Positions 11,666 to 23,785 are shown, counted from the first letter of the stretch. The stretch: 64,000 nucleotides of DNA from Candidatus Pantoea carbekii (GCF_000971765.1 NZ_CP010907.1:932501-996500); one strand, 5' to 3'. The notes: generated by a model from the letters alone, not told the origin. Numbers and translations: made by a program.

Positions 11666-13294
11666 ATGCACGTTAATAGCCGGATATTACAAGAACTCGC
11701 TGCTATAGGTATTATAGATCCGATAGAATTAGTATATAATCCCGATTACGATATGTTATTTCACGAAGAAATGCAAACAAATTTAAAAGGTTATTCGAAA
11801 TGTACTTTGACAAAAAGTGGTGCTGTAGCAGTCGATACAGGCGTTTTTACTGGTCGTTCACCAAAAGATAAATATATCGTATGTGATAAAACTACACGTG
11901 ATACATTATGGTGGAGAGGTATTAGTAATGCTGAAAATGACAATAAACCATTATCAGTAGAAACTTGGCAAGCGTTAAAAAATTGCTGCACACAACAACT
12001 ATCGCAAAAACGTCTATTTATAGTCGATGCTTTTTGCGGATCAAATTTTAATACACGTGTTAAAGTTCGTTTTATTATGGAAGTAGCTTGGCAAGCACAT
12101 TTTGTTAAAAATATGTTTATCAGACCTAACAAATCCGAATTGACTAATTTTCAACCAGATTTTATAGTATTAAATGCAGCTAAATGTACCAATCCTGACT
12201 GGAAGCTTCACAATTTACATTCTGAAAATTTTATAGCTTTTAATCTTACTGAAAATATGCAGCTGATTGGTGGAACTTGGTACGGTGGTGAAATGAAGAA
12301 AGGTTTATTTTCAATTATGAATTATTTATTACCACAAAAAGGAATTGCTGCAATGCACTGTGCTGCTAATATCGGAAAAACAGGTGATGTAGCTATATTT
12401 TTTGGTCTTTCAGGTACTGGTAAAACTACACTTTCTACCGATCCAAATCGTCAGTTGATAGGTGATGATGAACATGGTTGGGATGATAATGGTGTTTTTA
12501 ATTTTGAAGGTGGTTGTTATGCGAAGACCATTAATCTCTCCGAAAAAGATGAACCAGAAATTTATCATGCCGTTCGTCGTAATGCGTTACTAGAAAATGT
12601 AGTGATAGATTCTAATGGTAATATTGATTATAGTGACGATAGTAAAACTGAAAACGCACGTGTATCTTACCCAATCGATCATATTGATAATATTGTACGA
12701 CCTCTTTCAAAGGGAGGTCATGCTAAACATGTAATATTTTTAACGGCTGATGCTTTTGGCGTACTTCCTCCAGTATCGTGTTTAACATTTGATCAAGCGC
12801 AATATTATTTTTTATCGGGTTTTACTGCTAAATTAGCTGGTACTGAAAGAGATATAACACAACCTATACCTACGTTCTCTGCTTGTTTTAGTGCTGCTTT
12901 TTTAATGCTGCATCCGATACAATATGCAAATGTTTTGATAAATCGCATACAAAAAGCTGGAGCAAAAATCTATTTAGTTAATACTGGATGGAATGGAAAT
13001 GGTTCACGTATATCTTTAAAAAATACTCGTGCTGTTATTAACGCAATTTTTACAGGCGAATTGGAAGCAGTAGACAAAATTATACTACCCGTATTTAATT
13101 TACAAATACCGACACATCTAAAACAAATAGACAAGACCATTCTTGACCCACGTTATAATTTTAAAAATACAAATAGTTGGAATCAAGCCGCAAAAACTTT
13201 AGCAAAGTTATTCATCGCAAATTTTCAAAAATACTCTGATAACAAAGCAGCAAAAGCACTAATTAAATCTGGTCCGTATCTTGCTAAGGAATAG
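11666..13294 (+). CDS. pckA: Phosphoenolpyruvate carboxykinase (ATP)
   Basis: Interconverts oxaloacetate plus ATP and phosphoenolpyruvate plus CO2; entry to gluconeogenesis, and a source of PEP for the shikimate pathway represented further along by aroK and aroB. The start ATG at 11666 has AGGAGA seven bases upstream and gives 542 residues, like the E. coli enzyme (540). The frame is open 21 codons further upstream, but that extension has no family match. The P-loop [11 protein letters not shown], the metal-binding [21 protein letters not shown] and [11 protein letters not shown] (substrate binding) are intact. The envZ/ompR neighbours found in E. coli are gone. Confidence 0.97.
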   Translation: MHVNSRILQELAAIGIIDPIELVYNPDYDMLFHEEMQTNLKGYSKCTLTKSGAVAVDTGVFTGRSPKDKYIVCDKTTRDTLWWRGISNAENDNKPLSVETWQALKNCCTQQLSQKRLFIVDAFCGSNFNTRVKVRFIMEVAWQAHFVKNMFIRPNKSELTNFQPDFIVLNAAKCTNPDWKLHNLHSENFIAFNLTENMQLIGGTWYGGEMKKGLFSIMNYLLPQKGIAAMHCAANIGKTGDVAIFFGLSGTGKTTLSTDPNRQLIGDDEHGWDDNGVFNFEGGCYAKTINLSEKDEPEIYHAVRRNALLENVVIDSNGNIDYSDDSKTENARVSYPIDHIDNIVRPLSKGGHAKHVIFLTADAFGVLPPVSCLTFDQAQYYFLSGFTAKLAGTERDITQPIPTFSACFSAAFLMLHPIQYANVLINRIQKAGAKIYLVNTGWNGNGSRISLKNTRAVINAIFTGELEAVDKIILPVFNLQIPTHLKQIDKTILDPRYNFKNTNSWNQAAKTLAKLFIANFQKYSDNKAAKALIKSGPYLAKE

Positions 13295-14888
13295 ATAATC
13301 ATTCAATCTAGATATTGTTCGAAAATATTAAAAATATTTTAAAAAAAATTATTTTAAAGTAAAATAAAAATAGTATTTTTACTTTAAAAATTAAATAGAA
13401 TTTATTAGCATACATAATTGACATATAGATTTGCAATCTATTTTTCTAAATGCCATTTATTTATTTTAAATTTTTTATTATCAACATATCGAAAATGCAC
13501 CTTGATAATTTTCATGTGAAATTATTATTTTTTATATTTAGTACAATGGGATATGAAAGTTATTAGTAATATCTATATTGAATAATATATTATGTTGATT
13601 TTAATATTTAAAGTAATGCTATATTACTATTCACATCAAATTGTGAAAACAGAATTTTTTTCATTTTGAATGCCTATTTCAAAAAAACAATGCTTTTCTG
13701 AATAATATCATTATTCTTTTATCTCTTAATATGATTTATAAAATTATTTTTTATTTATTTTGCATAGCTAGGATGCACATTTAAATCTAAGTCAATATCA
13801 GATGTAAATTGTGAATGAGATGAGCTATATATTTTAAATAAACAATATTCCATTGCTTATGATTTTTTTATTTTAATAGAGTAATTTAGGCATATGGTGA
13901 AAAAATGTTTAAAAAAATTATTCGAGAAAGTATGCTATAATTCATATTAAATTGTACTATTAAATTCTTTAATTTAAATAGAAATTTTGTTAGGGATATG
14001 TATGAAAAACATATTTGTTCATAATTGGTATCATTGAAAAATATAAAAGTATTAAAAAATTAATTTAAATTATGATATTTATACATAATGATTGTTTTAT
14101 TGATATGAAAAATCATATCAACTGTCATACATCCTAACCAATGACAAGCACATAATAGTTTATTATATACTTTTTATCACCAATCTTTAACCTTATAAAT
14201 TTATAAAATTTTTTATTTTTCCAAAATTAATTATCTTGATTTTGGAAAAAAATAATATAGTGATCTAAAAAACAACATAAATAAAAGACTGTTCATAAAA
14301 AGAATAAATTTCCATCTTTAAACCATAATATTTTTTTCTTTTTATCAAATTGTTAAAGTAGTTTAATCATAAAGATATTTAATATTATATATGATTAAAC
14401 TAATAAAATTGAATTTATTTTTTAAAATTTATTAAATTTAATTAAAAATGAATTTATTACGTTATCGAAACATAAAAAATGCAAATTAAAAAATAATAAT
14501 TTAATGTTAATCGTATTAAGTTTAAACATTATATTAATCCAATATTAGTAATACTCTTTTTTAGTTTATTAATTATATTCATTCATAATTGCTATATAAT
14601 TAATAATATAATAGTATTAATGTAAAGATTGTACTATTATTAAAAATATGTAAAGTCTTTATTTAAATAATAATACCTTAACATTTTGATAAAAAAATTC
14701 TTCATTTAGAAGTCATTTTTAAAAAATTATTTAACATAAGTGCTTTTTAACTTATTGAGAAAATTAAAATATTTTTGCTAGATGAAAATATTATCCAATT
14801 AATAAATGCACTATTATTTTGTAACATATTAATAATATTAATATGTTACAAAGAGCTAATTAAGAACACTGTTAATATAAAAAATTTT
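13295..14888. other. Gene-free AT-rich region between pckA and bioH
   Basis: About 1.6 kb with stops in all frames. In E. coli the pckA-bioH interval carries envZ, ompR, greB, yhgF, feoABC and others. I could recognise no fragment of these; decay looks complete. A 72-codon frame near 14775-14993 overlaps the bioH 3' end on the other strand and is not a gene. Confidence 0.6.
13352..13389 (+). terminator. Candidate hairpin after pckA
   Basis: TTTTAAAGTAAAA at 13352-13364 pairs perfectly with TTTTACTTTAAAA at 13377-13389 around a 12-base loop, 57 bases after the pckA stop. It is AT-only apart from one G-C pair, so thermodynamically weak; a possible terminator. Confidence 0.35.
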
Positions 14889-15665
14889 TTAAGATTGAAT
14901 ACATTCAGCGAATCCAAAAATATGTTGACAAAAAATATCAGGATGAGAAATAAAAGGGGCATGTGCTGCATTAGGTATTACAATAGATGGTGAATTAGGA
15001 ATAGCAGCATCTAGTTGAGCTGCAATAGAGCGAGGGACTAAACCATCTAGTGATCCGTATAAACGTAAAAACGGCATAGTTAGTTGCGGTAATGCACTTC
15101 GTAAGTCTACATTCTGCAAAATATTTAAACCACCTTGTAGTATGACTACTGGTGGCATTGGCTGTGCAAGTACTACTGTTTTTAACTTAAAAGCATCTTG
15201 TTTCGCATTTTTAAGACCTATAGTTTGTAGATTAAGAAAACGCTCTATTGTACTTTTAAAATTGATACTTAATTGTTTTTGAAAACTTATTAAAGTACTC
15301 ATTCTAATACCAGGCCAATTATCACGTGCAGTAAAACAGGGCGATGACGCTACACTTATTAATGCGCTAACACGTTCAGGATAATTTAACGCTACCTGAG
15401 TAGCAACTAAACCACCAAGCGACCATCCAAGCAAGCATGCACGTGATGGTAAATAAGGCAATAATTCTTGTATTATTTTCGATAAAGTGAATGGTGTTAC
15501 GCTTTGACTACGTCCAAAACCTGGTAGATCTACTAGATACAGGCGGAAATATGGTCTAAGATACGGCACGATACTATACCATATTTCAGCATTGAAACCC
15601 CATCCATGTAGCAAAACTAAATTGCGCTTACCTTCTCCAGTAATGTGACAGTAAAGCGAATTCAT
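14889..15665 (-). CDS. bioH: Pimeloyl-[acyl-carrier protein] methyl ester esterase BioH
   Basis: Alpha/beta hydrolase that removes the methyl group from pimeloyl-ACP methyl ester, ending the BioC-BioH route to the biotin precursor. 258 residues (E. coli 256). The catalytic triad is intact and at E. coli positions: Ser82 in GWSLGG, Asp207 in YGSLDGLVP, His235 in NAAHAPFISHP. The HGWG oxyanion segment is at residues 20-23. Divergent from nfuA; gntX, between them in E. coli, is missing. The rest of the biotin genes are not in this window, so a complete pathway is inferred only. Confidence 0.95.
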   Translation of the reverse strand: MNSLYCHITGEGKRNLVLLHGWGFNAEIWYSIVPYLRPYFRLYLVDLPGFGRSQSVTPFTLSKIIQELLPYLPSRACLLGWSLGGLVATQVALNYPERVSALISVASSPCFTARDNWPGIRMSTLISFQKQLSINFKSTIERFLNLQTIGLKNAKQDAFKLKTVVLAQPMPPVVILQGGLNILQNVDLRSALPQLTMPFLRLYGSLDGLVPRSIAAQLDAAIPNSPSIVIPNAAHAPFISHPDIFCQHIFGFAECIQS

Positions 15666-15943
15666 GAGTTGAAATTCTCCAATACTGAAAAACGTTAATA
15701 TCTTAATTATATGTTTTCATGATATATGTAATATATTATTTGAAAATCGATCTAGCAGCATTGACATTATCTTGTAACTGATTTTTTACATGACGTAATG
15801 AATAATTGTTATTTATTTTCAATCTAATTTCAAAGTATGTGTTACAATAGGTCTCATGTTGCATTAACCTTGTATAAGTGTTTTAATTGTACTATAATTA
15901 ATTATATTTATTACATATTAAGATTACTTAACTATTAATTATC

Positions 15944-16522
15944 ATGATAATTCGAATTACTGATGCTGCACAAAATCATTTTGAAGACCTTATTTCAACA
16001 CAGAAAGAAGGAACACAAATTCGCGTATTTGTGATGAATCCAGGTACACCAGCTGCAGAATGTGGTGTTTCTTATTGTTCAGTAGATGATATAGAACTAA
16101 CTGATACACAAATAAAATTTAATAAATTTTTAGTCTATATAGATGAGTTAAGTCTACCATATCTTGAAGGGGCTGAAATTGATTTAATTTCTGATAAATT
16201 AGGATCACAGCTCACATTAAAAGCACCTAATGCTAGAATACCTCAAATTTCGCAAGACGCTTCATTAGCTGAACGAGTTGAATATATGTTGATCTCGAAA
16301 ATCAATCCTCAACTTGCGCAGCATAACGGTCGTGTGTCGTTAATTGATATTACCGAAGAAGGTTATGCTATATTACAGTTTGGAGGCGCATGTAACGGTT
16401 GTTCAATGATTGATATCACCTTAAAAAATGGCATAGAAAAAGAACTCCTGGCAGCTGTACCAGACTTAAAAGGTGTATTAGACATTACAGAACATCAGCA
16501 TGGTAAACATTCTTACTATTAA
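15944..16522 (+). CDS. nfuA: Fe-S cluster carrier protein NfuA
   Basis: Carrier that receives a 4Fe-4S cluster and delivers it to target enzymes such as those with radical SAM or aconitase-type clusters; cytosolic. 192 residues, one more than E. coli NfuA. The N-terminal degenerate A-type domain (residues 1-95, ending [11 protein letters not shown]) and the C-terminal Nfu domain with the cluster-binding CNGC motif (Cys150, Cys153) are present, and the C-terminus EHQ-GKHSYY is conserved. The start is the ATG at 15944 with no strong ribosome binding site. IlvD, encoded in this window, and biotin synthase, if encoded elsewhere, would be natural clients. Confidence 0.96.
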   Translation: MIIRITDAAQNHFEDLISTQKEGTQIRVFVMNPGTPAAECGVSYCSVDDIELTDTQIKFNKFLVYIDELSLPYLEGAEIDLISDKLGSQLTLKAPNARIPQISQDASLAERVEYMLISKINPQLAQHNGRVSLIDITEEGYAILQFGGACNGCSMIDITLKNGIEKELLAAVPDLKGVLDITEHQHGKHSYY

Positions 16523-19413
16523 AATTAAAGTATACTAAATATATGTGCAACATTATTAGCTGTATCTTAATTGTTTTCAAATTTTAATTTCTTTATTATC
16601 ATAGACGAGAGTAAACATAAATAAATTTATGTTCTTTTCTTTATACAGTATGTTTGAATGAATTGGTTAGTTAAGGATTTTTTTTGCTTTAGCGACTATG
16701 TCCTCTTTTATTTTTATCATAATCTAAAAAATTAAATATCGATTTAAAATTAATTTTTCTCTGATTCGGCATAATAAAGTTATCTTTATATTGCTCTATG
16801 AAGGCAAAATAATGATGCTTTAAACAGTTAGTTCTGCAACTATTTTCAACTTTAAACATCTTACAATGTAAAATATCTTTCTTAACAACTGTACTAATAT
16901 AAACAATATTAAGTTTAAGCATTATCATGACACCTAAAAATTGTAATACATTGAATAGTAAAAAGTAGCTATAGTATTAAAGTTTAAAATATTTTAATAT
17001 TTACGTAATTTTTGAGTATACGCGTTAAACATTTTTACAGAACGTTGCATTCGTTTATAAGTAGACATCTGTCCTATGGCTAACTACCTCTAATGAAAAT
17101 CATTAAGCGACATCATTTTTAATATCAAAAAATGTAAGAAAGGTTTTTCATTGAAAAAAAATAAGTGTATATTCTAATTTTTTAAGCTTAGCGATATGGT
17201 ATTTTTTATAACTATAACTTACACCAATCTTCAAAACATCACTGGTATAAAACTAAAATTTAACTCGCCGAGTTTACTGTTTCAAAAATGAAATTCAGTT
17301 ATCAAACTATCTATATCATCTTCTATTTATAGATGACTTATACAACTATTAACTATGTTATCTATTATTATAACATAATTTATGCTTGATTTTAAAATAG
17401 AAGTAATTAACTTAGAGTATATATCAATCATGCAAAACAGCTCTCCTACTAACGCATAAACTTACCGTTGTAATTTAGTTTTGCAAGCTTTAGACCTAGT
17501 GTAACATTTACCTCATTACGCTTCTGTCAAATTCCATACTAAATATAATATAAATTATTATGTTAGTACGCTATATAATGTTAAGTATTGATTTAAGTTA
17601 ATAGTGATTTGATTAGAGCTTCAAATACTGACAATAATTTTTAGGATTAATATCATTTACCATATCAGAGATAAAATTTTTGTTGTACTTTAGAGAAATA
17701 AGTCGTTGTTTTAATAATGCATTCTGTATTTATTCAACTTGAACACTGCAATGGCTATTAAATTTTTTTAAATCATCATTGATTGCTTTCATTGCTGGCG
17801 TGCATTTGTTATTAAATAAATTGCGTTTAATTTATATCTATTGAGGTTATTAACATTTATCCTAAATACTAAGCTAGTTTACATTTCGATGTTAAACAAA
17901 CGATTTCGGAACAGTAGTAAAGTCACTGTCACTCTATTTTACTGTACCAATTACCAGATCTTTTTAGATGTTAACATATTATTTTGAATCAAAGAACTTA
18001 TGTGACCTATATCACTAATATTTAATGAATATTGAGGTGTAATAGTTGCTTTTGCTGTTTGGATTTCAGAAAATGGCATGGCAAAACATTGTGAAAACTG
18101 ACATGAGGTTTAACTGGCTTAATAATATTCTACACTACGACGAAAGATAATCAGTAGTTTATGCGCGTACTTAGTAATCAATTCTGAGGCGTCTTTTAAT
18201 TAATGGCATAGTTGTTGTTGTGCATAGATCGCAATCTAAAAGGCGAAAATGTTTCTGGAAAAACTTTTTAAAAAATTCCACTTCTCTTCTTATACGTCTT
18301 GCCTTATTGCCATGGTTAAATACTGTGCTAATGTATATTATATCAGTTAATATATAAATTGCATTAATACAGTTGCTGATGATTTTGCACAAAAAATTGG
18401 ATCGAAATATTTACTAACAGTACGAAAAGCGTTATTTTTATATACTAATATTAAGATCATAATCTTCTACAATGTGCTTTATAGCACATTGTAGAAGATT
18501 GGAACTAAACAATACATCTGCGTGAAGCAAAAATCAAACAATACGATTCACAATAGTAGTAAATGGATCTTTTTTCTTGCAAGATAGTAAAAATATTATA
18601 AGACACATAAACATTTATCAAATCAATCTTGTAAATTCTTTGTCTAAACAATTAGTGAATAATTCATTAATGATGCATAAGGAGTTAGTTCATTTATGCT
18701 AATATAAGTCGATGTTTATGTTAAAATTTTAAATAATTCTTATAGTATATAATATTGTTATTAATAATGTATCAAGTGATATGATGCAAAATCATTAAAT
18801 TTACTGTATATGTATGCTCTGGTGATATTGATGAATATCATGTAATTTCAGAAATCTGAGATTCTATTAAAGGGTATTTATATCAATTTGATTGATATGT
18901 ATTTTTTTTTAACGTGTTCAAAAAGAATTTTGTTTAATAAACATTATTAATAATAATCTCAATATTTATTGATCTTACTTTATTGTTATTGCATGCAATG
19001 AAACTTTTTTGATAAGTATAATTCATCATCTAATCTTGTTTTAGATACAATTTTATTGATTTACTAAATATTTAGTGGATATTTTTATAGTACTACACAA
19101 TTTATGCTGTTTTTAGTGTTTTAGGTATATTCGAAGTCTTTTTCTTCAATTAACAAGAATAAAAAATAAGTAATTAGCAATACATGCAGTTAAACTGGGT
19201 CAGTTATTAACTTTTAGAAACAGATAGATACAGGAAAATTAGAATTATGCAATTACAAATGATCTTCTAGATGATTAAAATGTTACTAATGTAGTTAAAA
19301 TGGATTAATCTATTTTGGCTGATTTAATTAAAAAACATCATACTTTATTTGCCATAAACTACATTGTCACAGATAATGCACGCGTTCATGTCCTCGAAAA
19401 TGGCGTAAAATTT
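16523..19413. other. Large gene-free region between nfuA and pitA
   Basis: Nearly 2.9 kb without an intact gene. Short open minus-strand stretches at 16689-16928, about 17640-18110 and 18171-18392 are less AT-rich than true desert and may be relics of minus-strand genes, but I could not assign them to a family. A perfect 18-bp hairpin lies at 18461-18500. No RNA gene, insertion sequence or repeat array was seen. Confidence 0.6.
18461..18500. repeat. Perfect 18-bp inverted repeat with 4-base loop
   Basis: AATCTTCTACAATGTGCT at 18461-18478 is followed by the loop TTAT and the exact reverse complement at 18483-18500. There is no T-run on either side, so it is not a textbook intrinsic terminator. 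It may be a leftover bidirectional terminator of lost genes; it is too perfect for drifting DNA and so may be recent or maintained. Confidence 0.7.
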
Positions 19414-20910
19414 ATGCTACATTTATTTGATGGTCTTGATTTTAGCACTAGCATTTTTCTGGTTCTAGCTTTATTGTTCGTATTTTTTTATGAAGCAATA
19501 AATGGATTCCATGACACAGCTAATGCAGTTGCGACTGTTATCTATACTCGTGCAATGCGAGCACAGTCAGCAGTAATAATGGCTGGTATTTTTAATTTTT
19601 TTGGAGTTTTATTAGGCGGTTTAACTGTTGCTTATACTATTATTCATATGCTTCCAATCGATTTACTAGTAAATGTAAGCTGTATTCATAGTCTTGCTAT
19701 GGTTTTTTCTATGTTATCAGCTGCAATTATCTGGAATCTTAGTACCTGGTATTTAGGTTTACCAGCTTCTAGTTCCCATACCTTGATTGCTTCAATAATT
19801 GGAATTGGACTGACGAACGTTTTTATAAATCAAACGTTACTTTTTGATGCACTTAATTTATCTAAAATAATGAATGTATTTTTTTCTTTAATTTTATCGC
19901 CTATTGTAGGTTTATTAATTTCTGGTAGCCTAATTTTTTTGTTACGTCGCTATTGCAACGGTACTAAAAAATGTTCACGAATTCATATGACACCTGCCGA
20001 CCGTGAAAAAATTGATGGTAAAAAAAAACCACCTTTTTGGATACGCATTGCATTAATTTTTTCATCGCTTGGTGTCAGTTACTCGCATGGTGCAAATGAT
20101 GGTCAGAAAGGCATAGGTTTAATTATGCTTGTTTTGATCGGTGTTACACCAGCTGGATTTGTAGTTAATATGAATGCATCAGGTTATGATATTACTCGTA
20201 CGAGAGATGCTGTTAATCACTTAGAATATTACTATCGCAAAAATCAAAAAGTATTGAAGCATATTATAAAAATATCACCATATATGTTATCTATAAAAAA
20301 AGAAATACAAAATTCACAATTTCTTTACTGTAATAGTAAAAATTTACTACAAGTTATTAATAATACTCAGAATATGCTTTCTAATTTACAAAATTACGGT
20401 GAATTATCAATTGAACAACGTAGTGATCTGCGTCGTTCTTTGCTTTTTCTTTCTGATACTGTAGATAAGGTAACTAATTTTTCTGAAACTAACAATCAAG
20501 ATAAAATCTTTCTTAATAAATTAAAAAATGATCTTTTAGATACCATTGAATATGCTCCAATGTGGATTATTGTAGCTATCGCTCAAGCACTTGGTATAGG
20601 TACAATGATCGGTTGGCGCCGTGTAGCAATTACGATTGGCGAAAAAATCGGAAAAAAAAACATGACTTATGCACAGGGAATGTCAGCACAATTAACCGCT
20701 GCTTTATCTATTGGTATTGCTAGCTATACGGGTATGCCTGTTTCGACTACACATATCTTATCGTCGTCTGTAGCTGGTGCGATGCTTGTTGATGGCGGCA
20801 GATTACAAAGTCGCACTCTCAAGAATATTGCTGTAGCGTGGATATTTACTTTGCCGGTTTGTATTGTGCTTTCAGGTTCACTGTATTGGATTGCTCTCAA
20901 ATTTATTTAA
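19414..20910 (+). CDS. pitA: Low-affinity inorganic phosphate transporter PitA
   Basis: Inner-membrane proton-coupled symporter of metal-phosphate complexes. From ATG 19414 the product is 498 residues, matching E. coli PitA (499) from MLHLFDGLD onward. The two PiT signatures are intact: [15 protein letters not shown] near residue 25 and [16 protein letters not shown] near 220, with about ten membrane segments and a hydrophilic central loop that is the most diverged part. The frame is open 33 codons upstream to a TTG, without family match, so the internal ATG is chosen although its ribosome binding site is weak. Convergent with rsmJ; uspA, uspB and dtpB, between pitA and rsmJ in E. coli, are deleted. 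Confidence 0.95.
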   Translation: MLHLFDGLDFSTSIFLVLALLFVFFYEAINGFHDTANAVATVIYTRAMRAQSAVIMAGIFNFFGVLLGGLTVAYTIIHMLPIDLLVNVSCIHSLAMVFSMLSAAIIWNLSTWYLGLPASSSHTLIASIIGIGLTNVFINQTLLFDALNLSKIMNVFFSLILSPIVGLLISGSLIFLLRRYCNGTKKCSRIHMTPADREKIDGKKKPPFWIRIALIFSSLGVSYSHGANDGQKGIGLIMLVLIGVTPAGFVVNMNASGYDITRTRDAVNHLEYYYRKNQKVLKHIIKISPYMLSIKKEIQNSQFLYCNSKNLLQVINNTQNMLSNLQNYGELSIEQRSDLRRSLLFLSDTVDKVTNFSETNNQDKIFLNKLKNDLLDTIEYAPMWIIVAIAQALGIGTMIGWRRVAITIGEKIGKKNMTYAQGMSAQLTAALSIGIASYTGMPVSTTHILSSSVAGAMLVDGGRLQSRTLKNIAVAWIFTLPVCIVLSGSLYWIALKFI

Positions 20911-20977
20911 TTTTGCTTTATAATAATATGATAGGTAATTCACAAAAAGATAGTCAATATACTTTAAATGATATTTT

Positions 20978-21733
20978 TTATTCAGAGGGCTGGTAAATAT
21001 CAAAACGGCATTTTTTAGTTGTTATTGTAGCATGTGGTGCAATATCCCCTAAAGGTCTTGCATAACACGGCCGTTTTACTACAACTCGTTTTTTTGCTAA
21101 ATGACGAGCTAGTGCTAATAATTCATCTGCATCTTCATCTTTTCCTACTAATAATTGCAAAATGCGCATTTCTTTTTTTATCATGGCTTTTTTACTTTTA
21201 GTAGGATTAGTAGGGTACATTGGATCAAGGTATATAACATCTAATTTAGGCATGATAGTCATTGCTTGCTGGCTATCAACATGCAATAAAGTAAGACGAT
21301 TATACAACCAGGTACCAATTTCTGTATCTCTGTAGCCACGTTGTAAAGCATCATATAATAAAGCAGCTACTATTGGATTGCGTTCTAACATAGATACATG
21401 GCAACCTAATGTTGATAATAAAAATGCATCTCGACCAAAACCCGCTGTAGCATCAAGTACATAAGGAAGATAGTTTCCTTTTATACCTACTGCTTTTGCA
21501 ATTGCTTCACAACGACCACCACCAAAACACCGGCGGTACGCCAAGGAACCTTTAACAAAATCAACAAAAATGCCTGATAAATTCGGCTCATCTTTTTTTC
21601 GTAATTCAAGGTGTTTGGATGTTATTACCAGTGAAAAATTTGACTCTAGATCCTGTTCTAAATACCAGCGTTGTACTAAATCTAATAAAGTTTTTTCTTG
21701 AGAATGTGTCTCATCAATTAAATGAATTTTCAC
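20978..21733 (-). CDS. rsmJ: 16S rRNA (guanine1516-N2)-methyltransferase RsmJ
   Basis: SAM-dependent methyltransferase that modifies G1516 of 16S rRNA. 251 residues (E. coli 250). Conserved blocks: [45 protein letters not shown]-type SAM loop ([12 protein letters not shown]), [12 protein letters not shown], the catalytic-type YLDPMYP and [11 protein letters not shown]. Start is a GTG, preceded by AAGGTAA; E. coli aligns there with MKI. It lies 15 bases downstream of the prlC stop, so the two form an operon as in E. coli. Confidence 0.95.
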   Translation of the reverse strand: MKIHLIDETHSQEKTLLDLVQRWYLEQDLESNFSLVITSKHLELRKKDEPNLSGIFVDFVKGSLAYRRCFGGGRCEAIAKAVGIKGNYLPYVLDATAGFGRDAFLLSTLGCHVSMLERNPIVAALLYDALQRGYRDTEIGTWLYNRLTLLHVDSQQAMTIMPKLDVIYLDPMYPTNPTKSKKAMIKKEMRILQLLVGKDEDADELLALARHLAKKRVVVKRPCYARPLGDIAPHATITTKKCRFDIYQPSE

Positions 21734-21748
21734 AATTAAGCATTACCT

Positions 21749-23785
21749 TTAAAGACCGTAATATTTTAACATCTCTTCAGGATTAGGTTCGCGACCACGA
21801 AAACGCTTAAATAACACTATCGGTTCTTCAACACCGCCACATGTCAAAATGTTGTCGAGAAATGACTGTCCAGTTTGGTGGTTAAAAATTCCTTCTTCTA
21901 AAAAACGCGAATAAACATCGGAAGATAAGACATTAGCCCATAAATAACTATAATAACCAGCAGCGTAACCGCCAGAAAAAATATGGCTAAAAGAATGTGG
22001 GAAGCGGGTCCATTCTAAATTTGGAATTACGGAAACTTGTTTTTTTACTTCCCATAGTGTTTCAAGAATTTGAACTCCTGTTTTAGGATTACATTCAATA
22101 TGCAAACGGAAATCAAATATACTAAATTCTAGCTGACGTAATATAAATAACGCGGCCTGATAGTTCTTTAATAAGAGTATTTTATTTAGTAATGTTGAAG
22201 GTAGTGATTCGCCAGTTTCATAGTGTCCAGATATCAATCTTATTGCTTCTGGCTCCCAACACCAATTTTCCATTAATTGACTAGGTAATTCGATAGCATC
22301 CCATGGAATACCATCAAGACCAGATACTCCTAATACTTCAATACGTGAGAGTATATGATGTAAGCCGTGACCAAATTCATGAAATAATGTAATTACCTCA
22401 TTATGTGTAAATAACGCTGGTTTGTCATACACTGGACCATTGAAATTACAGGTGATATAAGCAACAGGTTTCTGTAAACTTCCATCACCCTTACGCATCC
22501 GATTAATACAAGTGTCCATCCAAGCACCACCGCGTTTATTTTCACGTGCATATAGATCAAGATAAAAACTGCCTAGCAAATTATCACTGTCATCAAAAAT
22601 ATCGAAAAAACGTACTTCTGCATGATATAAATCGATATCAATACGTTCCTTAATTAAAATACTGTAGATGCGTTTTACTATTTCAAATAAACCTTTAAGT
22701 ACAAATACTTCTGGAAAATAGGGACGAAGCTGTTCGTCGCTAATATTATAAAAAGAATGTTTTTGTTTTTCAGAAAAATAATCAAAATCCCAAGGTTGTA
22801 CTTTATCAATTCCAAAGTTTTTTTTAACGAATTTATGTAATTGATCAAATTCTTTTTCAGCTTGCGGTCGTACACGTTTTACAAGACCGGTTAAAAACGT
22901 CATCACCTTGCAGGAGTGCTGTGCCATTTTGGTTATTAGTGATTTATCTGCATAGCAATTGAAACCAAGTAGTTTTGCTAATTCATGACGTAATATTAAT
23001 TGCTCAACCATAATTGGAGTATTATCCCATTTCCTAGCGTACGGCCCTTTATCGGAAGCACGTGTTGAATAAGCAAAGTACATCTCTTTTCGTAAATGGG
23101 CATTATCACAATAGTTCATAACTCCTACATAACTTGGATGATCTAAAGTTAATAACCATCCATTTTGTCCTTTTGCTTCTGCTTGTTTTTTTGTTTTCGC
23201 TAATATATTTTCTGGTATGCCTACTAACTCTGCTTTGTTTGTTATTAATTTACTCCATGCCATAGTAGAATCGAGTAAATTATTACTATACAGTGAACTT
23301 AAATTAGCTAAACTTGTAGAAATTTCTGCATAACGTTTTTGTTGTACATTATTCAATTTAACGCCTGATAGCTCAAAATCACGTAACTTATTATCTATTG
23401 ATTTCTTTTGAGCAAGATTAAACGTTGTATAAACATCGCTCTGTTTCAAATTCCAGTATGCTCGGTATAAATCTTTATTTTGACCTAACCAAGTGTTGTA
23501 TTCTGAAAGTAAAGGTAATGCCTGTTCATAAGCTTTACGAAGTTCTAAACTATTTTTTGTTGAATTTAGATGGTTAATTATTGAAAAAATACGGTTAAGA
23601 TAATCATGAATGTCATCTAAAGGCTGTACTAAGTTATTCCACGAATACGGCCTGCCTGCTTTTATAACTTCTTCTACCTTTTTACGACAATTTCTCAGTA
23701 TTTCTTTAATAGCAGGCACAATATGTTTTGGTTCGATTTGGGAGAAAGGTGGTAATGTAAAAGGTGCAAGTAATGGATTTGTCAT
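21749..23785 (-). CDS. prlC: Oligopeptidase A (PrlC/OpdA)
   Basis: Cytosolic M3-family zinc metallopeptidase that degrades short peptides, including cleaved signal peptides. The start ATG at 23785 gives 678 residues (E. coli 680), beginning MTNPLLAPF as in the family; an open 16-codon upstream extension is not conserved. The zinc motif HEFGH is at 469-473 (His469, Glu470, His473), with the third ligand region ELPSQLMENW following. The substrate-closing segment HIFSGGYAAGYYSYLWA is intact. First gene of prlC-rsmJ; AAGGA lies about 13 bases before the ATG. Confidence 0.97.
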   Translation of the reverse strand: MTNPLLAPFTLPPFSQIEPKHIVPAIKEILRNCRKKVEEVIKAGRPYSWNNLVQPLDDIHDYLNRIFSIINHLNSTKNSLELRKAYEQALPLLSEYNTWLGQNKDLYRAYWNLKQSDVYTTFNLAQKKSIDNKLRDFELSGVKLNNVQQKRYAEISTSLANLSSLYSNNLLDSTMAWSKLITNKAELVGIPENILAKTKKQAEAKGQNGWLLTLDHPSYVGVMNYCDNAHLRKEMYFAYSTRASDKGPYARKWDNTPIMVEQLILRHELAKLLGFNCYADKSLITKMAQHSCKVMTFLTGLVKRVRPQAEKEFDQLHKFVKKNFGIDKVQPWDFDYFSEKQKHSFYNISDEQLRPYFPEVFVLKGLFEIVKRIYSILIKERIDIDLYHAEVRFFDIFDDSDNLLGSFYLDLYARENKRGGAWMDTCINRMRKGDGSLQKPVAYITCNFNGPVYDKPALFTHNEVITLFHEFGHGLHHILSRIEVLGVSGLDGIPWDAIELPSQLMENWCWEPEAIRLISGHYETGESLPSTLLNKILLLKNYQAALFILRQLEFSIFDFRLHIECNPKTGVQILETLWEVKKQVSVIPNLEWTRFPHSFSHIFSGGYAAGYYSYLWANVLSSDVYSRFLEEGIFNHQTGQSFLDNILTCGGVEEPIVLFKRFRGREPNPEEMLKYYGL

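Noticed and set aside
14775-14993. 72-codon plus-strand ORF
   Set aside because: Half overlaps bioH antisense; Ile/Asn/Lys-rich, no match.
16689-16928. 79-codon minus-strand ORF as a real gene
   Set aside because: No recognisable family, no Shine-Dalgarno, and it sits in decayed DNA; kept only as a possible relic.
18171-18392. 73-codon minus-strand ORF as a real gene
   Set aside because: Begins in AT-rich DNA without start signals and ends abruptly; treated as a possible relic.
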